The notes beneath the pieces were generated by a model. The model was not told the origin of the DNA and ran no database searches. It was given only the letters and a program-made list of their open reading frames with translations. Shown in pieces: positions 36,587-46,744 of a stretch of DNA of 64,000 nt. The first letter of the stretch is position 1; each line of letters begins with the position of its first letter. This stretch comes from an uncultured Porphyromonadaceae bacterium (GTDB lineage Bacteria > Bacteroidota > Bacteroidia > Bacteroidales > Muribaculaceae): the NCBI GenBank assembly GCA_947649495.1, contig CANSRU010000005.1, forward strand, positions 62,001-126,000. Reading direction: 5' to 3'. The translations under genes and the position numbers were made by a program.

Positions 36587-38113
36587 TTATGCTTTGATGC
36601 GGTCGATGCCGTTGTTGATTCGACGCACGGTCTCATCACAGCCAAGCAGTTCGGTGATGTCAAACATGTGCGGACCCTTGCACTCGCCAACCACCGTGAG
36701 ACGGAAAGCGTTCATCACATTGCCGAGATGATAACCCTTGTCGGCAATCCATGCAAGCACAACCGGCTCGGCGGCAGCACTTGAAAAATCGTCAAGGCCT
36801 TTGAGCACCTCTATAAGTTCGCCCATGATACGTGGCATATCCTCGCTCCAGCGCTTGCGCACGGCTTTTTCATCGTAGGACGTAGGCTCGACAAAGAAGA
36901 AGCGGCTCTGCTCCCAAAGATCGCTCACGAAGTTGATGCGGCCTTTCACCAATCCGACTGCACGAGCTATATATTCGTCGTCGAACGCATTGGGGTCAAC
37001 ACCATTGGCCTCAAGCACAGGCTTGAACATCTGAGCCAATTCGGCATCAGACAATTCCTGAAGATATTTATGATTGAACCACTTACCCTTCTCAAAATCG
37101 AAGCGGGCACCTGAGCGCGAGCAATGGTCGAGCGAGAATTTCTCGATGAGTTGCTGCATGTCCATAATCTCGGTATCGTCGCCCGGGTTCCATCCCAGCA
37201 AGGCAAGGAAGTTGACCACAGCCTGCGGCAGATAACCGCGTTCGCGGTAGCCCGATGAGATTTCACCACTCTTGGGGTCGTGCCATTCGAGGGGGAACAC
37301 GGGGAAACCAAGACGATCGCCGTCACGCTTGCTCAGCTTACCCTTTCCGTCGGGCTTGAGCAACAGTGGCAGATGGACAAAATCGGGCATGGTGTCGGCC
37401 CATCCAAAAGCCTCGTAAAGCAGCACATGCAAAGGAGCCGACGGAAGCCACTCCTCACCGCGAATCACATGGCTCACCTTCATCAGATGGTCGTCGACTA
37501 TGTTCGCAAGATGATATGTAGGCAGGTCATCGGCGCTTTTATACAGCACTTTGTCGTCGAGAATGGAGGAATTGATGGTAACTTTGCCACGAATAAGGTC
37601 GTTAACAACCACATCGCGACCCGGTTCAATCTTGAACCGCACCACATACTTCTCTCCACCGTCAATCAAGCGCTTTACCTCATCGGCAGGGAGCGACAAG
37701 GAGTTGCGCATACCGCCGCGGGTAGATGCATCGTACTGGAAATTGGGGGTAGCCGCGCGCGCCTGCTCCAACTCGGCCGGAGTGTCGAATGCGATATAAG
37801 CCTTTCCGGCATCGAGCAGCATCTTAACATGCTCACGGTAAATGTCGCGACGCTCGCTCTGCTTGTATGGTCCATACTCGCCACCCTCGCGCACGCCCTC
37901 GTCAATGCCGATTCCGAGCCATGCCAAAGATTCGTTGATATAATCCTCGGCCCCAGGCACAAAGCGCTGGGAGTCAGTATCCTCAATACGCAGAATCATA
38001 TCGCCGCCGTGCTGACGGGCAAACAGATAATTATAGAGAGCGGTGCGCACACCGCCTATATGCAAGGGCCCGGTGGGCGACGGGGCAAATCTAACCCTAA
38101 CCTTTCGTTCCAT
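36587..38113 (-). CDS. gltX: Glutamyl-tRNA synthetase
   Basis: The 508-residue class I synthetase charges tRNA-Glu with glutamate. The N-terminus has the HIGH-type motif ([12 protein letters not shown], residues 10-21), and the KMSKS-type loop is [15 protein letters not shown], the GEEWLPSAP stretch and a helical anticodon-binding C-terminus are all present. Length and motifs are normal and nothing looks damaged. A minus-strand -7-like box TAAATTTG (38148-38155) lies 35 bases upstream. It faces the L,D-transpeptidase gene, with the strong hairpin between them. Confidence 0.96.
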   Translation of the reverse strand: MERKVRVRFAPSPTGPLHIGGVRTALYNYLFARQHGGDMILRIEDTDSQRFVPGAEDYINESLAWLGIGIDEGVREGGEYGPYKQSERRDIYREHVKMLLDAGKAYIAFDTPAELEQARAATPNFQYDASTRGGMRNSLSLPADEVKRLIDGGEKYVVRFKIEPGRDVVVNDLIRGKVTINSSILDDKVLYKSADDLPTYHLANIVDDHLMKVSHVIRGEEWLPSAPLHVLLYEAFGWADTMPDFVHLPLLLKPDGKGKLSKRDGDRLGFPVFPLEWHDPKSGEISSGYRERGYLPQAVVNFLALLGWNPGDDTEIMDMQQLIEKFSLDHCSRSGARFDFEKGKWFNHKYLQELSDAELAQMFKPVLEANGVDPNAFDDEYIARAVGLVKGRINFVSDLWEQSRFFFVEPTSYDEKAVRKRWSEDMPRIMGELIEVLKGLDDFSSAAAEPVVLAWIADKGYHLGNVMNAFRLTVVGECKGPHMFDITELLGCDETVRRINNGIDRIKA

Positions 38114-38210
38114 TCTATATATCGATTATAAAGTTTATACAGTGGTGCAAATTTACGCAATTAACCTCAATCGCATGCCAACTGACACACAAAATGCATA
38201 TTATAGAATT

Positions 38211-39956
38211 TTATTTACCGAGTATTTTCTTGATTGTGGCCACACCTTTGTCGCCCATCACTTCCCGGATAAGCTGAGAGGCCTTTCCCGCAACATTCTT
38301 GCGAATGCTTTGCAACATTTCGTTGGCGTTACTTTCGTTCTCTGACTCAGTAAACACCTCAAAAAGCATAGGGCGATCTGTGAGTTCAGGAGTAAGGAAC
38401 CGGTTCAAGTTACTAAGATATTCATCCTTACCTGATGCAGTAAAATACTCAAAACCAAGATCCTCGGCATAATGACGCACCAAATCGGGCGACTTACGTC
38501 CGAAATGACCTGCGGCAGCGATATAATTGTCGGATTCTTCTCCAAACATTGAGCCTAAATGATTGTATAGACGGAATTCAGCACCACGGCCATTATTTAT
38601 CATCAGTATACGCATATTGCGTGGCAAATGCCTGTTGCCAAGGGAGTTCATATCGTAAAAGAACGCCAAATCGCCCAAAATGGCAAAACACAACTTGTTT
38701 TTATCGGCAAGTGCAGCGCCAAAGAGTGTGGACATTATACCATCTATGCCAAACCCGCCTACATTACAGTTTGAACGCACACCTTCGGGAAATGGGAAAT
38801 AGTTCCAGACTCGCAATGAATTGAGAATACCGAGATGGACTATGGAATTGGCCGGAATATGCGAGGCCGTGTGCTGTGCTATCCAAGCGTTGGAGAACGG
38901 CAATTCGGGAATCTGCGAAACCGTCAGGTCGTAATCGGCCTTATATTCGTCCAACAGGCTATGTCTGTCACCACCCAAAGATGCATAATGCGTAAAGAAT
39001 TTCAATTCAGGCATCTCAAAGACCACTTTCAGCGTGCGGAACAAATCGCGTATCTCTCCATCCTCGTTCACGCGCCATACAGCCTTTGGGCGCAAGGTGG
39101 CCGAAGGATAGTCGCCGGACACTCCGCCTATATGTATCACCAAGTCTATATTTTTAAGTGGAGACAATCTGTGCAATTGCTGTTCGAAAGGCAACGACAT
39201 AGCCACACGGTATTTACCATAATAGTTACTTGTGTGGTCGCAGAACACCAACGCATCGTGTTCGCCACAGAAACGGTCGATGGCCTCTGTCAGTTCGTCA
39301 GACATACGAGTATGGCTCCCGACAAAAATCCCGATACGTCCAGAAGGGAGTTCCGGCCAATTACTGTCGGCAAGTGCCACGCGCTCTATCTTGCGCGCAG
39401 GTTTTATATCCATAACAGAATAGTCCTTACAGTAACCAGTCTGGAAATTCAGATGCACAGGTCCTCCGCCGTGGCGTTTCAGTTCGAGAATGGCGTTGTT
39501 GATAATTATTTCATCGGCCCATTCATCGTCAGCATCCTTTATCACTTTCGCCGCAAAACTGCGTCTCGCAACATCGTTTGGCACTGTACTGCGGTCAATG
39601 AGCTGCGGTGACAGATGCCCTACCTTATCATAATTCTGGGAAGCCGTGACGGCAAGGATAGGCAATTGACGATAATATGCTTCGGTCAATCCAGGCATAT
39701 AGTTGCGTGAAGCCGTGGCACCGGTACACGACAGGACTACCGGCTCGTGCGATTCCTCAGCCAAACCGCAAGCGATATATGCCGCCGACCGCTCATCGAC
39801 CGACGAATATATTTCAAACCATGGATCGTGCATAGCAGTTACCAGAAATGTCATGTTTGTAGTACCGGGCGAGGCTACCACCTTTTTTATATTATGCTGT
39901 TTCAGTAACGAAACAAGAATCTGAGCGGCACGCTCTGCTGAATATTTCAGTTCCAT
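38211..39956 (-). CDS. TPP-dependent enzyme (MenD/acetolactate synthase-like) of the polysaccharide locus
   Basis: A 581-residue thiamine-diphosphate enzyme. The cofactor-activating Glu55 lies in SSVDERSAAYIACG, a MenD-like block; VVLSCTGATASRNYMPGLTEAY follows, and the C-terminal TPP/Mg site is GDLAFFYDMNSLGN ... ILMINNGRG. It is not next to other menaquinone genes but in one operon with an SDR and the flippase, so it more likely makes or decorates a sugar, by analogy with YerE-type enzymes that attach two-carbon branches. That role is inference. It is the last gene of the operon, 38 bases after the SDR. Confidence 0.83.
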   Translation of the reverse strand: MELKYSAERAAQILVSLLKQHNIKKVVASPGTTNMTFLVTAMHDPWFEIYSSVDERSAAYIACGLAEESHEPVVLSCTGATASRNYMPGLTEAYYRQLPILAVTASQNYDKVGHLSPQLIDRSTVPNDVARRSFAAKVIKDADDEWADEIIINNAILELKRHGGGPVHLNFQTGYCKDYSVMDIKPARKIERVALADSNWPELPSGRIGIFVGSHTRMSDELTEAIDRFCGEHDALVFCDHTSNYYGKYRVAMSLPFEQQLHRLSPLKNIDLVIHIGGVSGDYPSATLRPKAVWRVNEDGEIRDLFRTLKVVFEMPELKFFTHYASLGGDRHSLLDEYKADYDLTVSQIPELPFSNAWIAQHTASHIPANSIVHLGILNSLRVWNYFPFPEGVRSNCNVGGFGIDGIMSTLFGAALADKNKLCFAILGDLAFFYDMNSLGNRHLPRNMRILMINNGRGAEFRLYNHLGSMFGEESDNYIAAAGHFGRKSPDLVRHYAEDLGFEYFTASGKDEYLSNLNRFLTPELTDRPMLFEVFTESENESNANEMLQSIRKNVAGKASQLIREVMGDKGVATIKKILGK

Positions 39957-39994
39957 AGTTTATTAATCAATTTAAGATATTATTTCTTGACCCG

Positions 39995-40858
39995 TCAAAT
40001 TTCAAATGTGTAATCTATATCATTATTGTCTATCACACCTGCTCCACCGGTCATATAGACAATATCGCCTATGATTGTACGCCCGGATGAACTGACAAGG
40101 AACAAAGCCATCGATGCGATTTCTTCCGGTAACGCGTATCTGCCAATCAAACTTGAATCATGACCGACATCACTATTTGAATCTTTTCCAAGCATTGGCG
40201 TGGCTGTCGGACCAGGCGCAAGACCATTAACCACAATATCATGTGACACAAGCATTTTTGCCAAACCTTCAGTTAATCCACGAATACCCCATTTGGATAG
40301 CGTATATGCCGATATTGCCGGACGCCGGCTTGATGACGACGCTATATTCAATATGTTGCCTTTTACTTTATTTTTAACCATGTGAGTGGCTACTGCCTTA
40401 GATAAAAAGAACACGCCTTTAAGATTTGTAGATATTATTTTATCAAATTCCTCCTCATCAGTGGTTCTGATATCACCACCTACAATTACGGCATTATTCA
40501 CTAATATATCGATAACGCCATTTGGTGTCAATCCTGCTATATTATCTATTTTATCGCTATAATTATCAACCCGGGTATTATCCAGCCCCACGCCAATCAC
40601 AGATTTACCCTCACAATCAATGCTTCTAGCGGTAGCTACAGCCCGAGCCTCCGATCGACTTGTTATTACAACGAACGCACCAGACTTATAAAACAATTCT
40701 GCCATGGCCTTTCCGATGCCACTGGTTCCTCCGGTAATAAGCACAGCCTTGTTTTTCAAAACCTCATCAGGAGAGACAATTCCAATTTGTACTTTTACCG
40801 GACGATGCCCGCATATAGAGACTACTGTTTTGAATATTTTTTTTATAGCATTCAACAT
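39995..40858 (-). CDS. Short-chain dehydrogenase/reductase
   Basis: A 287-residue NAD(P)-dependent oxidoreductase. After a 30-residue leader come the nucleotide loop TGGTSGIGKAMAEL, NNAV, the active-site Ser region NILNIASSSSRR and the catalytic YTLSKWG (Tyr-x-x-x-Lys). The fold and all catalytic residues are present. Its start overlaps the flippase gene by 7 bases, and the TPP enzyme follows, which suggests a two-step sugar modification: carbon addition by the TPP enzyme, then reduction here. The substrate is unknown. Confidence 0.87.
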   Translation of the reverse strand: MLNAIKKIFKTVVSICGHRPVKVQIGIVSPDEVLKNKAVLITGGTSGIGKAMAELFYKSGAFVVITSRSEARAVATARSIDCEGKSVIGVGLDNTRVDNYSDKIDNIAGLTPNGVIDILVNNAVIVGGDIRTTDEEEFDKIISTNLKGVFFLSKAVATHMVKNKVKGNILNIASSSSRRPAISAYTLSKWGIRGLTEGLAKMLVSHDIVVNGLAPGPTATPMLGKDSNSDVGHDSSLIGRYALPEEIASMALFLVSSSGRTIIGDIVYMTGGAGVIDNNDIDYTFEI

Positions 40859-42375
40859 TTTCTGAAAATTTTATTTTTAAATTCTATCAACGGCTTCTTA
40901 ATCAAACTTTTTTCGGCTATGTTCAAGCAAAACAGCCATCCCAATGCGACATAGAAAAATATATACGAGGATATACCCAATCCAAATATCCATAAAGAAT
41001 CGCATGGCAAATACCGCCATATCACTACATACACTATGGTTATGACAATGGGTACTATCGACATTTTCAATATTTCCTTCCAAAAAGTACCGATTTCAAG
41101 ATGCTGTTTACTGTGGTAATACACATTCAATATAAATCCCTGACCTACAGCATTAGCAACACCAATAGCGACCGCGCAACCTATAGCGCCGTAATATTTA
41201 GCCAACACTATTTGGACTACCAGACTTATGGCGCTTACACAAACAAGCATTACCGACCTGAACTTCTGCTGGTTGCGTGCCTGCAATATGATTATACCGG
41301 TGTTTTGAATCAATGGTGGCAAGGTGGTAAAAAACAGAGTGAGACAAATCACATACACATCATCGTAGCCAGGTCCGGCCCAGAATGATATGAAACTTCT
41401 GCCAAACACCACAAATCCACCAATAATCAGCGACATTATAAAGAATTGTATCCGCCCCACTCGTAGGAACATATCGGCAAATTCATGGTCGGAACTATGC
41501 TTTGCTACCATAGAGGTCAACCGAGGAAGAAGCACACCACTCACACCACTTGAGAACATTATATACATCTGCATCAATGTGACCCCGAGTGCAAACACCG
41601 ATATGGCAACCGTACCGTTAGTGGCTCCGAGCACAAACTGTCCTGTGCTATAATAGAACTTAAACATCACATCGCCAAGGAATACCCAGACAGAAAATCC
41701 AAGCAATTCGCGGATAAACGACCATTTGAACTTGGCAAAATGTAACTTAACACCAAGTTTACGCCTACAGAACCAGAAATTGACACCAAGCAGACATATA
41801 TTGCACACCGTCTGCACCACAACCATAGCCACAGCCTTGTAACCGAGATATAGCAGAGCCACAATGGCGGCAGTTGACAAAAGCATCCGGCAGATAATCA
41901 CTAACTTCTGAAACACAAAATCTTCGTAGGCAGTGATTATGGAGCCAAAAACACTCATAGGGAACGTAACCGCCAGATTGACCAACAGCAGCATAATCAT
42001 TATTCGTGCCTGCGAAATATCGTCAGGTGTCATGGTCCGGTCAAACATCCAATCTATATTGAAGTACAACACCAGTCCGGCTATAAAGGCCACAACACCT
42101 ATTATAGAATACATCACGAAGAACAATCCGAACAATGAATATTGCTCATCAACCTTACCTTCGGCCCGATATTTAGCGGTGTATCTCACCACAGTAGGAC
42201 CAAAGCCGAAATCAAGCAATGTAAGATAGGCTATCACCGACGCCACCAATGAATACAAGCCATATTCATTCTGCCCGAGCATTCTGAGCATATAGGGTGT
42301 GTACAGCAATCCTAACAGGATGTTCAATCCTATTATCACATAGTTCAGTACGGCTCCGGCTTTAATCTGGTTCAT
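40852..42375 (-). CDS. wzx: Polysaccharide flippase (Wzx/MATE-like)
   Basis: A 507-residue inner-membrane protein with about 12-14 helices, beginning MNQIKAGAVLNYVIIGLNILLGLLYTPYMLRMLGQNEYGLYSLVAS, the hallmark of polysaccharide-biosynthesis flippases. It moves lipid-linked repeat units across the inner membrane. I chose the ATG at 42375; the open frame to 42402 needs a TTG start. A full promoter (42424-42454, minus) lies 49 bases upstream, so this is the first gene of the flippase-SDR-TPP operon. Symbol by function, not by close homology. Confidence 0.88.
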   Translation of the reverse strand: MNQIKAGAVLNYVIIGLNILLGLLYTPYMLRMLGQNEYGLYSLVASVIAYLTLLDFGFGPTVVRYTAKYRAEGKVDEQYSLFGLFFVMYSIIGVVAFIAGLVLYFNIDWMFDRTMTPDDISQARIMIMLLLVNLAVTFPMSVFGSIITAYEDFVFQKLVIICRMLLSTAAIVALLYLGYKAVAMVVVQTVCNICLLGVNFWFCRRKLGVKLHFAKFKWSFIRELLGFSVWVFLGDVMFKFYYSTGQFVLGATNGTVAISVFALGVTLMQMYIMFSSGVSGVLLPRLTSMVAKHSSDHEFADMFLRVGRIQFFIMSLIIGGFVVFGRSFISFWAGPGYDDVYVICLTLFFTTLPPLIQNTGIIILQARNQQKFRSVMLVCVSAISLVVQIVLAKYYGAIGCAVAIGVANAVGQGFILNVYYHSKQHLEIGTFWKEILKMSIVPIVITIVYVVIWRYLPCDSLWIFGLGISSYIFFYVALGWLFCLNIAEKSLIKKPLIEFKNKIFRKC

Positions 42376-42423
42376 CAGTAAGGCAATACCGACAGGACGC
42401 AAAAAGTGCCCTGTTTAGAAACA

Positions 42424-42454
42424 CAAAAGTACTCTTTTAGTGTGAGATATGCAA
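42424..42454 (-). promoter_or_regulatory. Promoter of the flippase-SDR-TPP enzyme operon
   Basis: Minus strand: TTG (42454-42452), 20-base spacer, TACTTTTG (42431-42424). Confidence 0.8.
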
Positions 42455-42461
42455 CTTCACA

Positions 42462-43655
42462 TCAGACAATGTGGGTGAGCTGCCCTGAACGGTTGCGGCG
42501 AGCCTTTATCCTGATACGCAATTGTCTGAATGGCTTGGTGAGGATAAGCCATGGCACAGTGAAAAGCAACCGGCGCGACCCGAGCGCCACCGACACACGG
42601 CGCCACAGCACCATGGTGGGCACGCATACCGCCAGAAGCGTGACCAGCGTAGCCACCTCAGCCACAAGACTTGGCCATGAGAGAACCGAAGCCACCACCC
42701 CAAGGGGCAACACAAACCACAGCGCAACACACGCCGCCGACATGGCTGCATAAGGCCGGCCGGGAAGATAGCTTCGTGTGAAAGAGCGGCGCACAGCATA
42801 GACATCGTGCAGATGAGCCGGCGCATATTCAATGGCACGAACCAAGGAATCCTTTCCAAGCTCCACAGCAGTATTTCTGCCCCGGGTTATCTCGTTCACG
42901 AAAATATCGTCGTCGCCATATCTCAGGTTCAATGTCTTTGAGAATCCCTTCTGTTCAAAAAAGAGATGGCGTTTATAGGCCATATTGTAAGCCGTGCCCA
43001 TAAACGGACGACCACAAAGCGCAGCGCTCAGCCATCTCACCGACTGCCACACATGGTCAAAAGCCCTGCGGCGGCGCCTCTTGTCAGCGTCGACACCATC
43101 GGGCCCCACCGGAGCGGCATAGCCGAGCACCACATCGGCGCCTTCCACCACATGCCGCATCATGGCGCGCAACCACAACGGCGAATCAATCCGGCAGTTT
43201 CCGCAGGTAAACACAAGCATATCGTAGCGGGCGGCCTTCACTCCGAGGGTTATGCTGAGTTTACGGCGGCTAAGACTGCGCGAATGCTCAGGGGCAAAGG
43301 TCATGTACAGATTGGGATAGCGCATCTCCAGCTCCGAGACTACAGTCTCGGTATTGTCGGCACTCTCGTCATTTGCCACAACAACCTCTATGGGAGCCGG
43401 ATAGTCCTGCTCGAGTATCTGCGGCAGCAATGTGCGCAGGTTCCCGCCATTGGCCTGGGAATACACTATCACCGACACCGCGGGATACCCCCCGTCGGGA
43501 CAACCTTCGGCATCGTCCAAGCCTGCTTTTGCAGCAACTCTCTTAAGTTTAGGCCATAAGGCGCATGCCACAATGGCAGCGCATAACACCATGGCGGCAA
43601 GCAACGCCCACACCACAGGAGCCAAATCCAACGAATAGAGCTGTGAATCTATCAT
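42462..43655 (-). CDS. Membrane glycosyltransferase family 2
   Basis: A 397-residue protein: an N-terminal helix (LAPVVWALLAAMVLCAAIVACAL), a GT-A domain (VSVIVYSQANGGNLRTLLPQIL, VVVANDESADNT, YDMLVFTCGNCRIDS in place of the usual DxD, and FGDDDIF-like GDDDIFVNEI), then two C-terminal helices. It probably adds a sugar to the lipid-linked repeat unit at the inner membrane. I chose the ATG at 43655. A full minus-strand promoter lies just upstream at 43665-43695, which leaves a very short leader. It is transcribed towards the flippase operon. Confidence 0.88.
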   Translation of the reverse strand: MIDSQLYSLDLAPVVWALLAAMVLCAAIVACALWPKLKRVAAKAGLDDAEGCPDGGYPAVSVIVYSQANGGNLRTLLPQILEQDYPAPIEVVVANDESADNTETVVSELEMRYPNLYMTFAPEHSRSLSRRKLSITLGVKAARYDMLVFTCGNCRIDSPLWLRAMMRHVVEGADVVLGYAAPVGPDGVDADKRRRRRAFDHVWQSVRWLSAALCGRPFMGTAYNMAYKRHLFFEQKGFSKTLNLRYGDDDIFVNEITRGRNTAVELGKDSLVRAIEYAPAHLHDVYAVRRSFTRSYLPGRPYAAMSAACVALWFVLPLGVVASVLSWPSLVAEVATLVTLLAVCVPTMVLWRRVSVALGSRRLLFTVPWLILTKPFRQLRIRIKARRNRSGQLTHIV

Positions 43656-43664
43656 AACAAGCGT

Positions 43665-43695
43665 CAAAGTTACGCAGAATTTGCCGATACGGCAA
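43665..43695 (-). promoter_or_regulatory. Promoter of the GT2 gene (TTG-N20-TAACTTTG)
   Basis: Minus strand: TTG (43695-43693), 20-base spacer, TAACTTTG (43672-43665). The ATG at 43655 is only ten bases away, implying a near-leaderless message. Confidence 0.7.
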
Positions 43696-43789
43696 AATAT
43701 AAATTACCCTGACGAAAAAAACAATAAAGCAATAAAATGAGTTTAAAACACGTTAAAAAACCACACTGCAACCACTATATCAATAGACA

Positions 43790-44899
43790 ATGAAAATAGG
43801 AATAATGTCATATTGGGACACGCAACACAACTATGGGCAGGTACTCCAATGCTATGCCATGCAACAGTTTCTGCGCAACCTCGGACATACACCATATCAC
43901 ATCAAATACACTCCCGAACCGACCTCCACCTTCGGCAAAATATCGAAGCTATTGAAATCAATAGCCGCCGGAGACACAAAGGAGCTGATAAGACAACGAC
44001 GCAACTCACAGAAACACAATGGAGGAGAAACACTCCCCACACAGCGTAACTTCGACGAGTTCAGGAAACGGCATATAAAGTTCACCGACCGCACATATAC
44101 CTACAAATCACTCCGACAGCTGCCACCGGAAGCCGACTGCTACATTGCCGGAAGCGACCAGATATGGGCCTCGCCAGACCCCGGCTACATGCTGAACTTC
44201 GGCAACAAAAACACCCTGCGGATAGCTTACGCCCCATCAATGGGAGGAATAGCAATGATGGACGGACACATGCGCTACGACTTCCGGCGGTTGATAAAGA
44301 GACTCGATGTGGTTACAGCCCGCGAGCAGGATGGTGTGGAACAATGCCATGCAGCCGGGCGCAAGGATGCCGAGCTTGTACCCGACCCGGTGATGCTGCT
44401 TCGGGCCGACGAATACCGGAATATAGCTTCGTCTCCGCGGCCGGAGCGACCATACATATTATTATATCTTTTAGGCAACCAGATTGACATTGATGTACAC
44501 ACATTTTTTGAATGGGCCGACAGACACAACCTCGACATAAAGTACATCACCGCGCAGGGCCGCAACGACTCTTACCCGAAAGCCTATCCCAATGTCGACG
44601 AGTGGCTCGGATTAATCGACGGAGCCAAGTATGTGTTCACCAACTCATTCCACGGCATGCTGACAAGCATAATACTCAACCGCCCGTTCCTGACCATACC
44701 CCTCAGCGGCAGCTACTCCAGAATGAACAGCCGTATCACCACACTGCTGACATCGCTAAGCCTCACAGACCGCATATTCCGCAACTCGCTCGACGAGGTG
44801 GAGCGCCCCATAGACTTCGCCAAGGTCAACGAGCGGCTCGCCGAAGCACGCAAAGCCATAGCGGATAAATTCGGCAAATGGCTATCCCCGGCCAAGTAA
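43790..44899 (+). CDS. Polysaccharide pyruvyl transferase family protein
   Basis: A 369-residue protein opening with MKIGIMSYWDTQHNYGQVLQCYAMQQFLRNLGH and containing DCYIAGSDQIWAS, LVPDPVMLL and FTNSFHGMLTSIILNRPFL, the signatures of the CsaB/ExoV pyruvyl transferase family. These add a ketal-linked pyruvate (from phosphoenolpyruvate) to a sugar, giving the polymer a negative charge. The gene is alone on its strand here and converges with the next glycosyltransferase, overlapping it by 18 bases at the 3' ends. Confidence 0.9.
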   Translation: MKIGIMSYWDTQHNYGQVLQCYAMQQFLRNLGHTPYHIKYTPEPTSTFGKISKLLKSIAAGDTKELIRQRRNSQKHNGGETLPTQRNFDEFRKRHIKFTDRTYTYKSLRQLPPEADCYIAGSDQIWASPDPGYMLNFGNKNTLRIAYAPSMGGIAMMDGHMRYDFRRLIKRLDVVTAREQDGVEQCHAAGRKDAELVPDPVMLLRADEYRNIASSPRPERPYILLYLLGNQIDIDVHTFFEWADRHNLDIKYITAQGRNDSYPKAYPNVDEWLGLIDGAKYVFTNSFHGMLTSIILNRPFLTIPLSGSYSRMNSRITTLLTSLSLTDRIFRNSLDEVERPIDFAKVNERLAEARKAIADKFGKWLSPAK

Positions 44900-45664
44900 C
44901 CGCTTCAACCGTTGGTTGACCGCCACAAGAAAGCCCGACACTTTCGGACCGACAAGCTTTTTGATATTTTCGCGATATTTCGGCCATCCGGTAACCCACG
45001 TAGCGTCGCCATAATGAATCGACACTGTGTTGGGGGTGATTTTCATTTCACGGGTGCTCCCCTGTATGGGACTGAAATAATCGCCAGGGTATATCGTGAC
45101 TCCGGCCACAGTCTGAATGTCGGGAATGCCACGCAGACCATATTTGCATAATGTCTCGGTGGTATACTCCACCACCGTCTTCAAGTTGAGTGAACCATCG
45201 GGATTCCTGAACCGCAGACCGGAATAAACATCAAGAATCTCTTTGTACAGGCCGAGGCCGGGGTTTACCCCAAGGCCGAGGCCGGGGGCGACTCCCAACT
45301 CGTCGGGAGTCGCCCCTGGCTCATAGGAGTTCTGGAAACCCATGAACGGTCCGGCAGAGATGATATGCTCCATAGGCTTTATCACCTCCACATCCGTATC
45401 AAAATAAAGGCCTCCCTCCCTATACAATATCCAGAACCGGGCATAGTCGCTCACAAAGGCGTACTTCTTAGCAGCATAAGCTTCCGACACGTATGGGATA
45501 CAATTGACATCGAAATTCGACTCGTCCCATCGCTTTATCTCATAATCGGGCAAAAACTTACGCCAGGATTTGATACACTTCTCGGCTGATTTCGGAAGAG
45601 GCTTTCCACCAAACCAGCAGTAATGTATCACTTTCGGTATATCTTGATTTTCTTTTGATTCCAT
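44882..45664 (-). CDS. Capsular glycosyltransferase with DxD motif (Gly_transf_sug/GT32-like)
   Basis: A 260-residue protein with IPKVIHYCWFGGKPLP, the sugar-binding LPDYEIKRWDESNFD, AFVSDYARFWILYREGGLYFDTDVEVIKP (DxD as DTD) and SIHYGDATW near the end, all typical of the OCH1/GT32-like capsule transferases. It builds the repeat unit on the cytoplasmic face. An odd very GC-rich stretch (45250-45316) encodes a Gly/Pro/Leu-rich direct repeat (PGLGLG) and holds a 12-base-pair hairpin. It converges with the pyruvyl transferase. Confidence 0.88.
   Translation of the reverse strand: MESKENQDIPKVIHYCWFGGKPLPKSAEKCIKSWRKFLPDYEIKRWDESNFDVNCIPYVSEAYAAKKYAFVSDYARFWILYREGGLYFDTDVEVIKPMEHIISAGPFMGFQNSYEPGATPDELGVAPGLGLGVNPGLGLYKEILDVYSGLRFRNPDGSLNLKTVVEYTTETLCKYGLRGIPDIQTVAGVTIYPGDYFSPIQGSTREMKITPNTVSIHYGDATWVTGWPKYRENIKKLVGPKVSGFLVAVNQRLKRLLGRG
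45285..45316. repeat. 12-bp hairpin inside the GT32-like gene
   Basis: GGGGCGACTCCC, 8-base loop, GGGAGTCGCCCC, perfect. Next to it a 15-base word (CCCCGGCCTCGGCCT on the minus strand) occurs twice 24 bases apart, coding PGLGL twice. Confidence 0.6.
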
Positions 45665-45686
45665 CTATTTAATTTTTTCAGTTTTT

Positions 45687-46704
45687 TCAATTTATCAGCC
45701 GGTCAAGCCATCTGAACCGTGGCATGCGCTGCAGCGACATTATCAAGGCGCTCACCGCCACACACACGCAGCACACCGCAAAAGCCCTGACATATATACC
45801 CGACAATGCATCGCCCACGAAAACAATCATAAGGAATAACACCCACATGTGCACAAAGTATATCCACATGCTCATTTTCCTGCACCACATCCATGCCGGT
45901 GACTCGGGAAGTCTTACGTGAGCGGCAAGCATGAACAGCGCTATACCTCCCACCAACGGCGGCCATGGAAGCTCTACAACATAGAGCGTATAACTTACTA
46001 AAATACAGCAAATTACAATTAGGGGGGGGATTTATTCCAATATCAAGCACGCGCTTGATCAGCATACCGCACATAAGATACATGCCGCCAATCAGCACCG
46101 GCCATGTAAGGAGTTTGAAATATCGTAACAGCGTGTTCAGCAATTGGCTGTCAAATTCCACATGCGTGGCCGTCCATCCACCGAGATATATCAATGCCGA
46201 CACCGACATAATCCACACGCGGGCGTTTTTCATCCCGGCACATCTACTGTATATGAACAGGTAAACGACCATAGACCACAGATACCACAATGGAAACGCA
46301 TAGGCCGACTGCCCCCACAGCAACACCTGCAACGGATAGCGTACCAGATCCTTCCATAGAGGATCGTCGCCTACCGCATAGCAATAAATCTGTATGGGAA
46401 GATATATAATAAGCCACAGTACAAACATACGCAGACACTTGCCGCTCCTTGACCGCAACGCGGCACGCTTCTCGTCCACAGTAGCCATACGGTCAAGTTT
46501 ATTACCGATTAGATAGCCGGAAACAATAAAAAAATAAGGCACTGCCAGCTCGATAAACCAGTTGAAAGCCGGGCTGTAACCATGGGCATCGCCATAGACC
46601 GCACGCACATGGATGGCAACCACCGCAAAGGCCATTATAAGTTTTATCACATCGGCCGCACGCATGTGGCCGACAGAACCGGCAGAACCGCTGTAATTTT
46701 TCAT
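45687..46704 (-). pseudogene. Acyltransferase 3 family, out of frame at a C8 tract (phase OFF)
   Basis: From the ATG at 46704 the frame encodes an inner-membrane acyltransferase (MRAADVIKLIMAFAVVAIHVRA, PYFFIVSGYLIGNKL, FPLWYLWSMVVYL) until eight C residues at 46029-46022 (minus strand). The original frame then becomes Cys/Gly-rich nonsense. In the next frame a good hydrophobic continuation (IVICCILVSYTLYVVELPWPP then GGIALFMLAAHV) runs to a stop at 45687. Removing one C restores a 338-residue protein. This is the pattern of slipped-strand phase variation. Family members acetylate or otherwise acylate polysaccharide sugars. It has its own promoter at 46745-46775. Confidence 0.85.
46022..46029 (-). 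repeat. C8 homopolymer (minus strand) in acyltransferase
   Basis: Eight consecutive C on the coding strand (G on plus), at about codon 226. Seven would put both halves in one frame. Confidence 0.9.
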
Positions 46705-46744
46705 ATCTCGCACATCTTGAACAGCATATTCACAATAGTGAAAA

